In this document: positions 11,496 through 22,235 of the stretch, one piece after another
How the letters are laid out: each line of letters starts with the position of its first letter
How positions within the stretch are numbered: position 1 is the stretch's first letter
Assembly: GCF_014646915.1 (NCBI RefSeq)
Contig: NZ_BMOE01000010.1
Location: forward strand, 73,383 to 137,382
Direction: 5' to 3'
From: Deinococcus aquiradiocola
GTDB taxonomy: Bacteria > Deinococcota > Deinococci > Deinococcales > Deinococcaceae
Length of the DNA: 64,000 nt
The notes under the pieces: generated by a model
Seen by the model: only the letters and a program-made list of their open reading frames with translations
The model's database searches: none
What the model was told of the DNA's origin: nothing
Program-made: the position numbers and the translations under genes

Positions 11496-12461
11496 GTGAT
11501 TCAGGACCCCGTTTCCCCGCTCCCACCCACGGACGTGCTCATCGTGGGGGCCGGTCCCGCCGGACTGTACGCCGCCTTCTATGCCGCCCTGCGCGGCCTG
11601 AGCGTGCGGCTGCTCGACGCGCGCCCCGAACCGGGCGGACAGCTGGCGGCCCTCTACCCGGACCGCGTGGTGTACGACGTGCCCGCCGCGCCCGCCACGA
11701 CCGCCGGGGAACTCGTGCAGCGCCTCGTGCAGCAGCTCGCGCCCTTCGAGATCGACATGCGGCTCTCGGAAGTCGCGCGCACCCTCACGCCCCACACGGA
11801 CGGCTGGCTGGTCGGCACGGCCCCCGCAGGACACGCGGCGCCCGGACCGGACGCGGCCCTGCGGTCCTACCCGGCGCGCGCCGTGATCATTGCTGCCGGA
11901 ATGGGCGCCCTCCTGCCGCGCCCCGCCCCGCACGCGGACGACCACACCGACTGGCCCGCCCCCCTCCCCGGCCCCGCTCCCCGGCGCGCCTGGGTGCAGG
12001 GCGGCGTGCCGCAGGCCACCCGCGCCGCCCTGGAGCTCGCGCAGCTCGGGACGCACGTGACGCTCAGCCACCGCCGCGCCCTGTTCCGCGGCACGCCCGA
12101 ACAGCTCGCCCGGCTGAACACCCTGCGCGCGGAGGGCCGCATCGACGTGCACGCGCCCGCGCCCGCCGACCTCGCACCGGACGTGGACGCCACCTGGCAC
12201 CTGAACGGCTACCTGCCGGACCTGACGCCCCTGCTCGCATGGCCGCTCGACTGGCAGGGCGAGTACGTGCCCGCCGACGACGCGGGCCGCACCCGCCTGC
12301 CCGGCGTGTTCGTGGCAGGCGACCTGAGCCTCGCCGGGGGAGACTTCAAACTCATCGCGCAGGCCTTCGCGCAGGCCGCCCTGAGCGCCAACCACGCCGC
12401 GCACCACGTCCGGCCCGACCTGCGTGTCCGGCCCGGCCACAGCAGCGACCGCCGCCTCTAG
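11496..12461 (+). CDS. Thioredoxin-reductase-like flavoprotein (type 2 ferredoxin-NADP reductase group)
   Basis: About 321 residues. The N-terminal FAD motif TDVLIVGAGPAGLYAAFYAALRG and following EPGGQLAALYP place it with YumC-type ferredoxin-NADP+ reductases. The CxxC of thioredoxin reductase is absent. The usual NADPH motif GGGDSAxDW is degenerate (VQGGVPQATRAALELAQLG), so nucleotide specificity is doubtful. The C-terminal VFVAGDLSLAGGDFKLIAQAFAQAA is the usual FAD-binding end. GTG start at 11496 follows TACACT (11484-11489) by 6 nt, a leaderless arrangement. Confidence 0.82.
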   Translation: MIQDPVSPLPPTDVLIVGAGPAGLYAAFYAALRGLSVRLLDARPEPGGQLAALYPDRVVYDVPAAPATTAGELVQRLVQQLAPFEIDMRLSEVARTLTPHTDGWLVGTAPAGHAAPGPDAALRSYPARAVIIAAGMGALLPRPAPHADDHTDWPAPLPGPAPRRAWVQGGVPQATRAALELAQLGTHVTLSHRRALFRGTPEQLARLNTLRAEGRIDVHAPAPADLAPDVDATWHLNGYLPDLTPLLAWPLDWQGEYVPADDAGRTRLPGVFVAGDLSLAGGDFKLIAQAFAQAALSANHAAHHVRPDLRVRPGHSSDRRL

Positions 12462-12504
12462 CAGCGGGCGGCGGCAGGAGAGAAACCAGGGGGAGTCGTG
12501 ACGT

Positions 12505-13341
12505 TCAGTTCAGGCGCTGCAGCGGCGCGCCGCGCGCCACCGTCACGGACGCGTGCGCGCGCGGGCTGAGGCCCTGCTGCCGCACCATCTGCCGCACCTG
12601 CTGGCACCGGCAGCTCGGGTACGTGCACAGCAGCGCCTCCGGGTCGCGGCCCAGCAGGTCCACCGTCACGTCCACCAGTTCCCGCACCCGGTACAGCCGC
12701 AGGCGCGAACGGCCCACCTGCACGGTGCGCGGATGCACGTGTGCCGCGATCCGGTCGAAGTCCGCCGAGCAGTTCGGGAAGGCGCACGGCGTGACGCGCC
12801 CGCCCAGCGCCACGTACCGCGTGAGGAGCGGCACGCCCGCCAGGTACTCCCCGTAATGGATGCTGGTGTTCGAACTGTGATCCACGCCCGCCAGCAGCGC
12901 GTACCCGTCCAGGTCGTACAGCGTCCCGATGGGCGCGTACGGGTTGTCGAGCGTCTGTGACGCCACCACCGCCTCCGCCTGCTCGCCCAGCGCCACGAAA
13001 CTCAGGGCCGGGTGAAAGGAACGCCGCGCGGCCGCGCGCTCCACCATCGTCTGCGACAGCCGACCGATGTCGCGGCTCACGCGGGTATCCCGGTGGAACT
13101 GCGCGTGAATGGGGGAGTCCGGGCCACGCACCAGCGTCTGATAACTGAAGGCCGGGGCGACCAGCGTGGCCGTGCTGCGCTCCAGGCCGCGCAGCAGCGT
13201 GTCCGCGCCTCCTTCCAGCGTTCCGAAGGACCGCAGGCTGCTGTGCACGATCAGGTGCTCCGCGCCGGACAGGCCCAGCGACGAGAGCCCCTCGTCCAGC
13301 TGTTGAGGCGTGACCTGAACCCGGCGGGCAAGATTGAGCAT
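12505..13341 (-). CDS. AAC(3)-family (YokD-like) N-acetyltransferase
   Basis: Protein of 278 residues of the antibiotic_NAT fold (aminoglycoside 3-N-acetyltransferase and relatives). Evidence: HLIVHSSLRSFGTLEGGADTLL (consensus vHsSlrs.G.v.gG...v), LVAPAFSYQ, SHP-like RRSFHPALSFVALG and LLAGVDHSSNTSIHYGEYLAGVP (the HxxNT..H motif around the catalytic His). Such chromosomal members acetylate unknown amines, and drug resistance should not be assumed. An unusual Cys-rich tail (CTYPSCRCQQVRQMV) follows the core. It is the only gene between two divergent blocks. Confidence 0.85.
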   Translation of the reverse strand: MLNLARRVQVTPQQLDEGLSSLGLSGAEHLIVHSSLRSFGTLEGGADTLLRGLERSTATLVAPAFSYQTLVRGPDSPIHAQFHRDTRVSRDIGRLSQTMVERAAARRSFHPALSFVALGEQAEAVVASQTLDNPYAPIGTLYDLDGYALLAGVDHSSNTSIHYGEYLAGVPLLTRYVALGGRVTPCAFPNCSADFDRIAAHVHPRTVQVGRSRLRLYRVRELVDVTVDLLGRDPEALLCTYPSCRCQQVRQMVRQQGLSPRAHASVTVARGAPLQRLN

Positions 13342-13416
13342 TGAACCAGTCTACGACGCCCGCGCCCGCACATGGCGACATGACGCAGCATTCCCGCCCG
13401 GCACGCACGAAAGAAA

Positions 13417-13447
13417 GCGCCCGCCCCCGGATGCAGGGGGCGGGCGC
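13417..13447 (-). terminator. Intrinsic terminator of the type III glutamine synthetase gene
   Basis: GCGCCCGCCCCC (13417-13428) / GGGGGCGGGCGC (13436-13447), 12-bp perfect stem, 7-nt loop. On the minus strand it is followed by a T-rich tract (TTTCTTTCG). Lies 14 bp after the stop codon. Confidence 0.85.
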
Positions 13448-13460
13448 GCTCAATCTGGGA

Positions 13461-15623
13461 TCACTTCACGAACAGCATCTGACGGTAGTTCGGGAGGGGC
13501 CAGTACTTCACGGCCACCAGCTTCTCCAGCCCGTCGGCGGCGGCGCGCACGTCCAGCATGGCGGGCAGCACGTGGTCACGCATGTGGTGCGCCTTCTCGT
13601 GCACTTCCTCGCCGCCTTCCTCGGCGTTCACCTTGCGGAGCTTGCCGAGCGCTTCGTACAGGTCGTCGGCCAGGCCGCTCACTTCCTCGCTGAGGCCCTT
13701 GACGGCCTTGCTCTTCACGTCCACGTCCCCGAGCGCCGCGAGGTAGCTGAGCGCGGCGGGCAGGATCATCGTCTGCGCGATGTACTCGGTCGTCTCGCCC
13801 TCGATGTTCACGGTCTTGAAGTAGATGTCGTACATCACTTCCTGACGCGCTTCCAGCTCGCGTTTGCTGAGCACCTTGAAGTCCTCGAACAGCGTGACGT
13901 TCTTGGCGGCGCTGAAGGTCTCGATGGCGTCCAGCGTCGTGCGGAGGTTCAGCAGGCCGCGCTTCTCGGCCTCCTTGTGCCACGCGTCGCTGTACCCGTC
14001 GCCGTTGAAGACGATGCGCTTGTGCGCGCTGTACACGTCGCGCACCACGGCCGCGATCGCTTCGTCCAGGCTGCGCTTGCTGCGGCTCCCGCCGAGCTTC
14101 TCCTTGAGGGTCACGGTGAGCTGTGACACGGCGTCCGCCACGATGGTGTTCAGCACCGTGATGGGGAAGGAGATGCTCTGGCTGCTGCCCGCCGCGCGGA
14201 ATTCGAACTTGTTCCCCGTGAACGCGAAGGGGCTGGTGCGGTTGCGGTCCCCGGCGTGACGCGGGAGTTTCGGCAGCACCGGCGCGCCCAGGCCCAGCAC
14301 GCCCGCCGCCGTGCCGCGCCCACCCTGGCCGCTCGTGAGACGGTCGAGGATGTCGGTCAGCTCGTCACCCAGGAAGATGCTGATGATGGCGGGCGGCGCC
14401 TCGTTCGCACCGAGACGGTGATCGTTCTGCGCGGACGCCACCGACACGCGCAGCAGGTCCTGGTGATCGTCCACCGCCTTGATGACGGCCGCGCAGAAGA
14501 ACAGGAACTGCATGTTCTCGTGCGGGGTGTCGCCCGGCTCCAGCAGGTTCTCGCCGGTGTCGGTGCCCATGCTCCAGTTGCAGTGCTTGCCGGAACCGTT
14601 CACGCCCGCGAAGGGCTTCTCGTGCAGCAGCGCCACCAGGCCGTACTTGCGGGCCGTGTTGCGCAGGATCTGCATGATGAGCTGCTGGTGGTCCGCCGCG
14701 ACGTTGCTCTGCTCGTAGATGGGCGCGATCTCGAACTGGCCGGGCGCGACCTCGTTGTGACGCGTCTTGACGGGAATGCCGAGCGCGTACATCTGCTTCT
14801 CGGCGTCCGCCATGAAGCTCAGCACCCGGTCGGGAATCGCACCGAAGTAATGGTCCTCCAGCTCCTGGCCGCGCGGGGGCTTCGCGCCGAACAGCGTGCG
14901 GCCCGTCATGACGAGGTCCGGACGGCCGTAGTAGTACTCCTCGGCGATCAGGAAGTACTCCTGCTCCGCGCCGAGCGAACTGCCGACCTTGTTCGCGTCG
15001 CTGCCCATCAGCTTCAGGGCGGGCATCACGGCCTGGTTGAGCGCCTCGATGCTGCGCAGCAGCGGGGTCTTCAGGTCGAGCGCCTCACCGGTCCACGACG
15101 CGAACGCCGTCGGGATGCACAGGGTCGCGCCGTTGCTGTGACGCATGATGAACGCCGGGCTGGACGGGTCCCACGCCGTGTACCCGCGCGCCTCGAAGGT
15201 CGCGCGCAGGCCGCCCGACGGGAAGCTGCTCGCGTCCGGCTCCGCCTGAATGAGTTCCTTGCCGGAGAACGTCGCGATGGCGAGGCCGTCCGTGGTGGGC
15301 GTCAGGAAGCTGTCGTGCTTCTCGGCGGTGCTGCCGGTGAGCGGCTGGAACCAGTGCGTGTAGTGCGTGGCGCCCTTCTCCATCGCCCAGGTCTTCATGG
15401 CGAGCGCCACGGTGTCCGCGATGCTGGGGTCCAGGGTGCTGCTCTTCTCGAGCGTCGCCTGCAGGCTCTTGAAGACCGGGCGGCTCAGCCGCTGACGCAG
15501 TTCCTCCAGGGTCAGCACGTCGCTGGCGTAGACATCGTTGATGACCGCGCTGGGCGAGTGATCGGCGAAATCTTCCAGACGCCAGCTCTTGGCCGCGCTC
15601 AGTACGTCGAATTCCTGGTTCAT
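13461..15623 (-). CDS. glnN: Glutamine synthetase type III
   Basis: ATP-dependent synthesis of glutamine from glutamate and ammonia. About 720 residues, the size of GSIII (GlnN), against about 470 for GSI. Motifs: [46 protein letters not shown] (metal/glutamate site), [21 protein letters not shown] (ATP/Mg loop), [13 protein letters not shown] and a C-terminal [20 protein letters not shown] helical region typical of the family. ATG at 15623 has an AAAGGAG ribosome binding site; the open frame extends further upstream but has no other initiation signal. It faces the type I enzyme divergently across 418 bp. Confidence 0.95.
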   Translation of the reverse strand: MNQEFDVLSAAKSWRLEDFADHSPSAVINDVYASDVLTLEELRQRLSRPVFKSLQATLEKSSTLDPSIADTVALAMKTWAMEKGATHYTHWFQPLTGSTAEKHDSFLTPTTDGLAIATFSGKELIQAEPDASSFPSGGLRATFEARGYTAWDPSSPAFIMRHSNGATLCIPTAFASWTGEALDLKTPLLRSIEALNQAVMPALKLMGSDANKVGSSLGAEQEYFLIAEEYYYGRPDLVMTGRTLFGAKPPRGQELEDHYFGAIPDRVLSFMADAEKQMYALGIPVKTRHNEVAPGQFEIAPIYEQSNVAADHQQLIMQILRNTARKYGLVALLHEKPFAGVNGSGKHCNWSMGTDTGENLLEPGDTPHENMQFLFFCAAVIKAVDDHQDLLRVSVASAQNDHRLGANEAPPAIISIFLGDELTDILDRLTSGQGGRGTAAGVLGLGAPVLPKLPRHAGDRNRTSPFAFTGNKFEFRAAGSSQSISFPITVLNTIVADAVSQLTVTLKEKLGGSRSKRSLDEAIAAVVRDVYSAHKRIVFNGDGYSDAWHKEAEKRGLLNLRTTLDAIETFSAAKNVTLFEDFKVLSKRELEARQEVMYDIYFKTVNIEGETTEYIAQTMILPAALSYLAALGDVDVKSKAVKGLSEEVSGLADDLYEALGKLRKVNAEEGGEEVHEKAHHMRDHVLPAMLDVRAAADGLEKLVAVKYWPLPNYRQMLFVK

Positions 15624-15711
15624 GTGGACTCCTTTTGAAACTGCGGAGGGCGATGCCGCCCGCCACGCCCGGATGCCGGACCGGCTGGACGCGCCCACCT
15701 CGCTGAACAGC

Positions 15712-15741
15712 AGTATAGGAGCGCCGAACACCACACGTCAA
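15712..15741 (-). promoter_or_regulatory. Promoter of glnN
   Basis: Minus strand TTGACG (15741-15736) and TATACT (15717-15712) separated by 18 nt. Transcription would start near 15705, giving an 80-nt leader ending in a good ribosome binding site. Confidence 0.65.
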
Positions 15742-16041
15742 CGCAAAACGCTGCCAAAAACCAGAAATCAGGCTCGCAACCCCCCGAAGTTCCCAAAAAA
15801 CCTGCCGGATGTTCAGGAATTTCTAGACAAATGACCCTAAAATACCGAACGCCGCGCGCCGACCCGCACGCGCCCCCACCCGGGCTCTCCCCGCCCCGCC
15901 AGACCCCACCCGCACCGGACGACGTATCATCTGGAGCAGTCACGACCACCCACGGACACCGCCGGAGCCTCACCCAGCGCACCGGCCGCACCCATCCCCA
16001 CCCCCGAACACCCACCCCCGGCACGCCCCACGGAGCCCGCC
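15742..16041. other. Divergent regulatory gap between glnN and glnA
   Basis: About 300 bp without a gene. The left part (15742-15840) is AT-richer and holds runs such as AAAAACC and TTCTAGACAAATGACCC. The right part contains a -10-like TATCAT at 15925-15930, then a 105-nt C-rich, G-poor leader up to glnA with CGGAG just before the ATG. No clear nitrogen-regulator palindrome was recognised. Confidence 0.45.
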
Positions 16042-17439
<1,398 letters not shown>

Positions 17440-17598
17440 ACCCGAGTCCGGCCCGCCCGTGCCGAACGGGCTGTCGCGCCTGTCGGAGAGAAGGTCCGCC
17501 GGGACAATACTGAACGCGGATACAGTCGTGCAGCTTCCACCGAGCGCATCAAGGAAGCAGAAAGCGCCTGGCGGGGGCTGCTGCTTTACCCTGTACCT

Positions 17599-18423
17599 AT
17601 GACTTCGCCCGCCGACGTTCCGTCCGTCCCGTCCACGTCCCTGTCCGGCCTGTACGACTCGCACATGCACACGCCGCTCTGCGGGCACGCGGAGGGTCAT
17701 CCGCGCGAGTACGCGCAGGCGGCGCTCGACGCGGGCCTGAGCGGGATCACGTTCACGGATCACATTCCGATGCCCGCGTGGTACGACGCGCCGTGGCGGA
17801 TGCGGCTGGATCAGCTGGACGAGTACGTGGGCATGGTGCGTGAGGCGCAGGCGGAGTTCGCGGGGCGGCTGGAGGTGGGTCTGGGGCTGGAGGCGGACTT
17901 CCATCCGGGCACGGAGCGGTTCGTGGAGGAGGTGCTGGCCCTGCACGACTGGGATTACGTGATCGGGTCGGTGCATTACCTGGGCGCGTGGGGGTTCGAC
18001 AATCCGGAGTTCGTGGACGAGTACGACCGGCGTGACCTGGGGCAGCTGTACCGGCATTACTACGCGCTGGTCGAGGGCGCGGCCCGCTGCGGGCTGTTCG
18101 ACGCGCTCGGGCACCTGGACCTCCCGAAGAAGTTCGGGCACCGCGATCCGGATTCTGCGGCGGCGCTGCGGGTGCTGGATACGGTGGCGGCGCTGGGCCT
18201 GAGCCTGGATTACAACACGGCGGGGGAGCGCAAGCCGGTGGGAGAGGCGTACCCGGCGCCGGACCTGCTGGCGGCGGCAGCGGCCCGCGGGATCGGATTC
18301 GTGCTGGGGTCGGACGCGCACCGGCCTTCGGAGGTGGGCGCGTCGTTCGGCGCGGCGGCCGAGCGGGTGCGCGCGGCGGGCGGGCGGATCGTGCGGTACT
18401 CGGGGAGGGTGCGTCATGGCTGA
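17599..18423 (+). CDS. hisK: PHP-family histidinol phosphatase
   Basis: 274 residues. PHP metal-binding motifs in order: YDSHMHTPLCGHAEG (HxH), GITFTDHIPMP (DH), GLGLEADFHPG (E), YVIGSVHYLGAWGFDNPEF (H; the long form typical of HisK/HisJ), ALGHLDLPKKFG (H), LDYNTAGERKP and FVLGSDAHRPSEVG (DxH). This matches histidinol-phosphate phosphatase of the PHP type, the penultimate step of histidine synthesis. ATG at 17599 lies 6 nt after TACCCT (17587-17592), so probably leaderless. Its stop overlaps polX by 8 nt (start at 18416), indicating a coupled pair. Confidence 0.88.
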   Translation: MTSPADVPSVPSTSLSGLYDSHMHTPLCGHAEGHPREYAQAALDAGLSGITFTDHIPMPAWYDAPWRMRLDQLDEYVGMVREAQAEFAGRLEVGLGLEADFHPGTERFVEEVLALHDWDYVIGSVHYLGAWGFDNPEFVDEYDRRDLGQLYRHYYALVEGAARCGLFDALGHLDLPKKFGHRDPDSAAALRVLDTVAALGLSLDYNTAGERKPVGEAYPAPDLLAAAAARGIGFVLGSDAHRPSEVGASFGAAAERVRAAGGRIVRYSGRVRHG

Positions 18424-20185
18424 ACTGAAGGGGGAGGGGCGGGCGGCGGAGCTGGACCCGGACACCGGGGAGCTGATGGGGGGCCGCAAGGCGCTCGTGT
18501 CGGCCCTGAAGCGCACGGCGGACCTGCTGGACGTGCTGGGCGAGGACGGGTTCCGCGCGAACGCGTACCGTGGGGCGGCGCGGAGTCTGGAGGGCGTGAC
18601 GGCAGAGCTGGGCGAGCTGGCGGGCCGGGCGTTCAAGGGCGTGCCGAAGGTCGGGCCGGGCATCGCGGCGGAACTGACGGCGTACGTGCAGAGCGGCGTG
18701 TTCGGGCCGCTGGCGGAGATCGAGGCGCAGATCCCGCCGGGCGTGCTGACGCTGTTCCGCGTGCGTGGCCTGGGTCCGAAGAAGATCCGGGCGCTGTGGG
18801 ACGCGGGCATCGTGTCGCTGCAGACGCTGTGGGAGGCGGCGCAGGACGGTCGGCTCGCGGCGTTGAAGGGCTTCGGGGCGCGGAGTGCGGCGACGCTGTC
18901 GGACGCGGCGGAGTTCGCGCTGGCGTCGCAGTCGCGGCAGTTCATGAGCATCGGGCTGGGGCTTGGCATGCAGCTGGCCCGCTGGCTGGACGCGCTGGAG
19001 CCGCGCGTGGCGGGCGAGTTGCGGCGCGGCCTGGACACGGTCGGCACGCTTCGCCTGACGGTGACGGGCACGGCCGGGCAGGTGCTGGCGGCCCTGGCGG
19101 GACACGTGGACGACCTGCGGGCCGAGGCGGGCAAGCCGCTCGTGACGGGCTGCCTGGAGGGTCTGCCGGTCGAGGTGGGGTTCGCGCCGGCCGGGGCGCG
19201 CGGCGCTCTGGACCTGACGTTCGGGGGCGGGCCGGAGTACCGGCTGCGCGTGCGTGCGCGCGCCACGGAGCTCGGCCTGCACCTGAGCGGGCGCGGCCTG
19301 CGGCGCGGTGAGGACGTGCTGGACACGCCGTCCGAGCGGGACGTGCTGCGCGAACTGCAGCTGCCGTACCTGCCGCCCGAACACCGGGAGAACGAGCACC
19401 TGGCCCTGCGGGACCTGCCGCCGGAAGCGGACCTGATCGCGGTGCGGGACGTGCGGGCGCTGCTGCACACGCACAGCACGTGGTCGGACGGCGCGGCCAG
19501 CATCGCCGACATGGCGCGCGAGGCGGCCCGGCTGGACTTCGCGGGGGACGGTGCGTCGTACCTGGGGACGGGCGACCACTCCGGCGCGGCGCACTACGCG
19601 AACGGTCTGGACGCGGGCCGTCTCGCGCAGCAGCTGCGTGAGGTACGCGAGCTGCAGGCGGCGGGCGTGCCGCTCGTGGCAGGCGCCGAGGTGGACATCC
19701 TGGAGGACGGGTCGCTGGACTACCCGGACGACCTGCTCGCGCAGCTGGATTACGTGGTGGCGAGCGTCCACAGCGGTTTCACGCTCGACAGCGCCCGGCA
19801 GACGGAGCGCCTGATCCGCGCGGCCAGTCACCCGCTCGTCACGGTGCTCGGGCACCCGACGGGGCGGCTGCTGCTGCGCCGCCCCGGCTACCCGCTCGAC
19901 CTGGACGCCGTGCTGACCGCGTGCGCGGAGCGCGGCACGGTGGTGGAGATCAACGCCTCGCCGTACCGGCTGGACCTCGACTGGCGCGTCGCGCTGCGCT
20001 GGCGGGACCGCCTGCGGTTCGCCATCAACACGGACGCGCACAGCCTGGCGGGCCTGCAGGACGTGCGGTACGGGGTGCTGGCGGCCCGCAAGGCGGCCCT
20101 GACGCCCGCGCACGTCATCAACACGCTGACGCGCCCGGAACTGCTGGCGTTCGTGCAGGCGCAGCGCGCGGCACGCGGCGCGTAG
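18416..20185 (+). CDS. polX: PolX-type DNA polymerase X/PHP protein with degenerate polymerase site
   Basis: 589 residues. The N-terminal half is family X: helix-hairpin-helix elements FKGVPKVGPGIAAEL and FRVRGLGPKKIRALW, then the nucleotidyltransferase region. The expected GSxRRGxETxGDxD motif reads GELRRGLDTVGTLR (about 200-213), so both catalytic aspartates and the GS serine are replaced. The C-terminal PHP domain keeps its metal ligands: LLHTHSTWSDG, GTGDHSGAAHY, AGAEVDIL, VVASVHSGF, VLGHPTGRLL, EINASPYRLDLD and INTDAHS. In known bacterial PolX the PHP domain gives 3'-5' exonuclease and 3'-phosphatase activity for repair. This protein is predicted to be nuclease-competent but polymerase-poor. 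Confidence 0.9.
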   Translation: MAELKGEGRAAELDPDTGELMGGRKALVSALKRTADLLDVLGEDGFRANAYRGAARSLEGVTAELGELAGRAFKGVPKVGPGIAAELTAYVQSGVFGPLAEIEAQIPPGVLTLFRVRGLGPKKIRALWDAGIVSLQTLWEAAQDGRLAALKGFGARSAATLSDAAEFALASQSRQFMSIGLGLGMQLARWLDALEPRVAGELRRGLDTVGTLRLTVTGTAGQVLAALAGHVDDLRAEAGKPLVTGCLEGLPVEVGFAPAGARGALDLTFGGGPEYRLRVRARATELGLHLSGRGLRRGEDVLDTPSERDVLRELQLPYLPPEHRENEHLALRDLPPEADLIAVRDVRALLHTHSTWSDGAASIADMAREAARLDFAGDGASYLGTGDHSGAAHYANGLDAGRLAQQLREVRELQAAGVPLVAGAEVDILEDGSLDYPDDLLAQLDYVVASVHSGFTLDSARQTERLIRAASHPLVTVLGHPTGRLLLRRPGYPLDLDAVLTACAERGTVVEINASPYRLDLDWRVALRWRDRLRFAINTDAHSLAGLQDVRYGVLAARKAALTPAHVINTLTRPELLAFVQAQRAARGA

Positions 20186-20199
20186 TTCGCCCGCCCGGA

Positions 20200-20239
20200 A
20201 CGCAAGTTGCCGTCCGGACGCCAGCATCAAACCGTGTCA
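20200..20239 (-). repeat. Possible relict of the stop-codon-associated repeat
   Basis: Minus strand from the TGA of the GntR gene: TGA CACGGTTTGATG CTG, compared with TGA TACGGTTTTGAG CTG in intact copies, with the same 12-nt spacing. Only about 20 bp align well, so this could be chance. Confidence 0.3.
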
Positions 20240-21226
20240 GCGGTCGCTGCGGCCGTAGCGGGCGAGGATCAGGTCGCTGAGCGCCTGCCATTCGCCCTGC
20301 TTGCCGCTCGGGAGCTGCTGTCCGACAGTCTGCAGGTACGCGGTCAGGTCGCGCGGGGTGAGGGTGGCGGGCGTGTGTCCCAGGGCGCTGGCCGCCTCGG
20401 GGATGAGCACTTCGGCCATCGGGCCGATCAGTCGCGTGAGGTTCCAGTGGAGGTCCTCGGTGAAGGCGTCGCCGAGCGGCGCGTCCTGCGGCGCGGCCCG
20501 CCCGAGCGCGAGGCCGAGCGTGTCGCCGTCCTCACCGCCGAGCACGGCGCCCATCATGGTGTCGAAGGCGGCGAGGGCGGCGTCCGGGTCGCGCCGCAGG
20601 ATGGCGTCCACCAGGGTCTCGTGGACGGCGTACAGTTCGTGGAAGCGGCCTTCCGCGATCAGCTGGTGACTGATGACGCGCAGCACGTGACTGATGGGCG
20701 TGTGGATGGCGTGCAGGAGGCGCACCATGACGGGGTTCCCGGCGGCGCGCGCGATGGCGAAGTGCAGGGCGAGGTCGGCCTGCACGAACAGTTCCGGGTC
20801 GCCGCGCGCGGCCTGCATGCGCGCGAGGACGCGGCGCAGTTCGTCCTGCTGTTCGGGCGTGGCGTGCCGGGCGGCGCGGGCGATGGTGTAGTGTTCGAGT
20901 GCCTGGCGCGTGTCGAGGAAGTCCAGGGCTTCCTGTTCGCTGGTGACGGCGCCCAGCCAGAGGTTGACGCTGGGCGGCTGTTCGGCCGCTTCGAGGATCA
21001 GGGTGCCGCGTCCGGGGCGGGCGTCCACCACGCCCGCGGCGGACAGGATGCTGATGGCTTCGCGGACGGCGGCGACGCCGGTCCCGTACTGCTGCGCGAG
21101 TTCGCGCTGGCTGGGGAGGGTGTCGCCGGGGCGCAGTTTGCCCTGGTGCAGCAGGCTCTGGATGTGCTGGGCGATGTTCTCGCCGAGCGAGAGTTTGTCC
21201 TGCGGGTCGAGGTTGAAGGGCGTCAC
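20237..21226 (-). CDS. GntR/FadR-family transcriptional regulator
   Basis: About 329 residues. N-terminal GntR winged helix: LGENIAQHIQSLLHQGKLRPGDTLPSQRELAQQYGTGVAAVREAISILSAAGVVDARPGRGTLI. The C-terminal all-helical FCD ligand domain (DTRQALEHYTIARAARHATPEQQDEL, ADLALHFAIARAAGNPV, HETLVDAILRRDPDAALAAFDTMM) has Asp/His metal-ligand positions typical of FadR-type effector pockets. An extra 70-residue C-terminal extension is unusual. The GTG start at 21226 overlaps the TGA of the HAMP protein (GTGA). The liv operon is divergent, with a palindrome over its promoter, so it is the obvious candidate target (inference). Confidence 0.87.
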   Translation of the reverse strand: MTPFNLDPQDKLSLGENIAQHIQSLLHQGKLRPGDTLPSQRELAQQYGTGVAAVREAISILSAAGVVDARPGRGTLILEAAEQPPSVNLWLGAVTSEQEALDFLDTRQALEHYTIARAARHATPEQQDELRRVLARMQAARGDPELFVQADLALHFAIARAAGNPVMVRLLHAIHTPISHVLRVISHQLIAEGRFHELYAVHETLVDAILRRDPDAALAAFDTMMGAVLGGEDGDTLGLALGRAAPQDAPLGDAFTEDLHWNLTRLIGPMAEVLIPEAASALGHTPATLTPRDLTAYLQTVGQQLPSGKQGEWQALSDLILARYGRSDR

Positions 21227-22188
21227 GGTTCGCGGCTCCGGGTGCTGCTGGGGGGCGGGGCGGGGCGCAGGCGCGTCATGGCGAGGGCGAGGCTGGTGCG
21301 GAGGCGTTCGATGGCGAGCGCGAGGTCGTGCAGTTCGGTGATGGTGCGGGTGGGCGCGTCGAGCGTCACGGGGTCCTGCAGGTCGCCGAGGCTGAGGCGG
21401 TCGGCGGTGCGCGTGAGGTGCACGATGGGCGTCACGACGCGGCGCGTGGCGCGCCACGCGAGGGCCGCCGCGAGCAGGGCGGCGAGCGTGCAGGCGATCA
21501 CGACGAGCCACTGCTGGCGCAGCAGCAGCGTCTCGATGCCGGTGTTGCTGACGCCGACGCCCAGCTCGAAGAGGGGGGTGCCGCCGGGGGCGGGGTCGCC
21601 GGGGAGCTGCAGGGCGCGCTGGCCGCTGCGGTCCTCGTACACGCGGGCGCGCACGACCTGGTAGGCGCGGTCGCCGCCGGAGAGGGTGTCGGCGACGCGG
21701 TTGAGGCGGTCGCGCACGGCGGGGTCGGTGACGCGGGCGGCGGCGTCCCGGTACAGGGCGAGGCGCGTGTCGTGGAACACGAAGCGGTGCGAGGCGGGGT
21801 CGGTGGTCTGGGCGGCGTCGTAGGCGCGGCGCAGGGCCCAGTCGGTGTCGGGCGTCTTGGAGCGGAAGAAGCGCAGGGTGTCGCCGGTGGGGCGCACGTC
21901 CACGAATTCGACGTTGTCGGCCGTCACGGCCGCCTGGAGCTGCGCGGCGACCTGCGTGAGGTCGCTCACGTCGAGGGTGGTGCCGAGGATGCGGGCGACG
22001 GTCGCGGCGAGGCTGTCGTCGACGGCGCGCAGGGCACTCATGCGTTCCGCGCCGAGTACGGCGGCGACGAACAGCCCGAGCAGCAGGACGGGCAGCACGG
22101 TGACGGTCAGCAGTCGGGCGAGCAGGCTGCGGCTCCCGCCCTGCGGTGCGGGCCGGGCGGGGGAGAGGGCGCTGGCGGGGGTGGGCAC
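21223..22188 (-). CDS. Membrane receptor with HAMP domain and no output domain
   Basis: About 321 residues: TM1 (LLTVTVLPVLLLGLFVAAVLG), a periplasmic sensor region of some 170 residues (DVRPTGDTLRFFRSKTPDTDW...), TM2 (WLVVIACTLAALLAAALAW) and a HAMP linker (TPIVHLTRTADRLSLGDLQDPVTL...ELHDLALAIERLRTSL). It then ends after a short Pro/Ser tail. No kinase, methyl-accepting or cyclase domain follows. GTG at 22188 is preceded 6 nt by TACCAT, a leaderless form. Translationally coupled to the GntR regulator, so it may relay a signal to it or to a partner elsewhere; mechanism unknown. Confidence 0.78.
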   Translation of the reverse strand: MPTPASALSPARPAPQGGSRSLLARLLTVTVLPVLLLGLFVAAVLGAERMSALRAVDDSLAATVARILGTTLDVSDLTQVAAQLQAAVTADNVEFVDVRPTGDTLRFFRSKTPDTDWALRRAYDAAQTTDPASHRFVFHDTRLALYRDAAARVTDPAVRDRLNRVADTLSGGDRAYQVVRARVYEDRSGQRALQLPGDPAPGGTPLFELGVGVSNTGIETLLLRQQWLVVIACTLAALLAAALAWRATRRVVTPIVHLTRTADRLSLGDLQDPVTLDAPTRTITELHDLALAIERLRTSLALAMTRLRPAPPPSSTRSREP

Positions 22189-22235
22189 GTCCTCATGGTA
22201 CGGCAAGGCCGCCCACCAGAATTGATGTACCGGGT

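Noticed and set aside
12505..13341. Reading the AAC(3)-type gene as an antibiotic resistance gene
   Set aside because: Family membership does not show aminoglycoside specificity; many chromosomal members act on other amines.
20207..20240. Full copy of the stop-codon repeat after the GntR gene
   Set aside because: Only about 20 bp align, so it is kept as a low-confidence relict rather than a copy.
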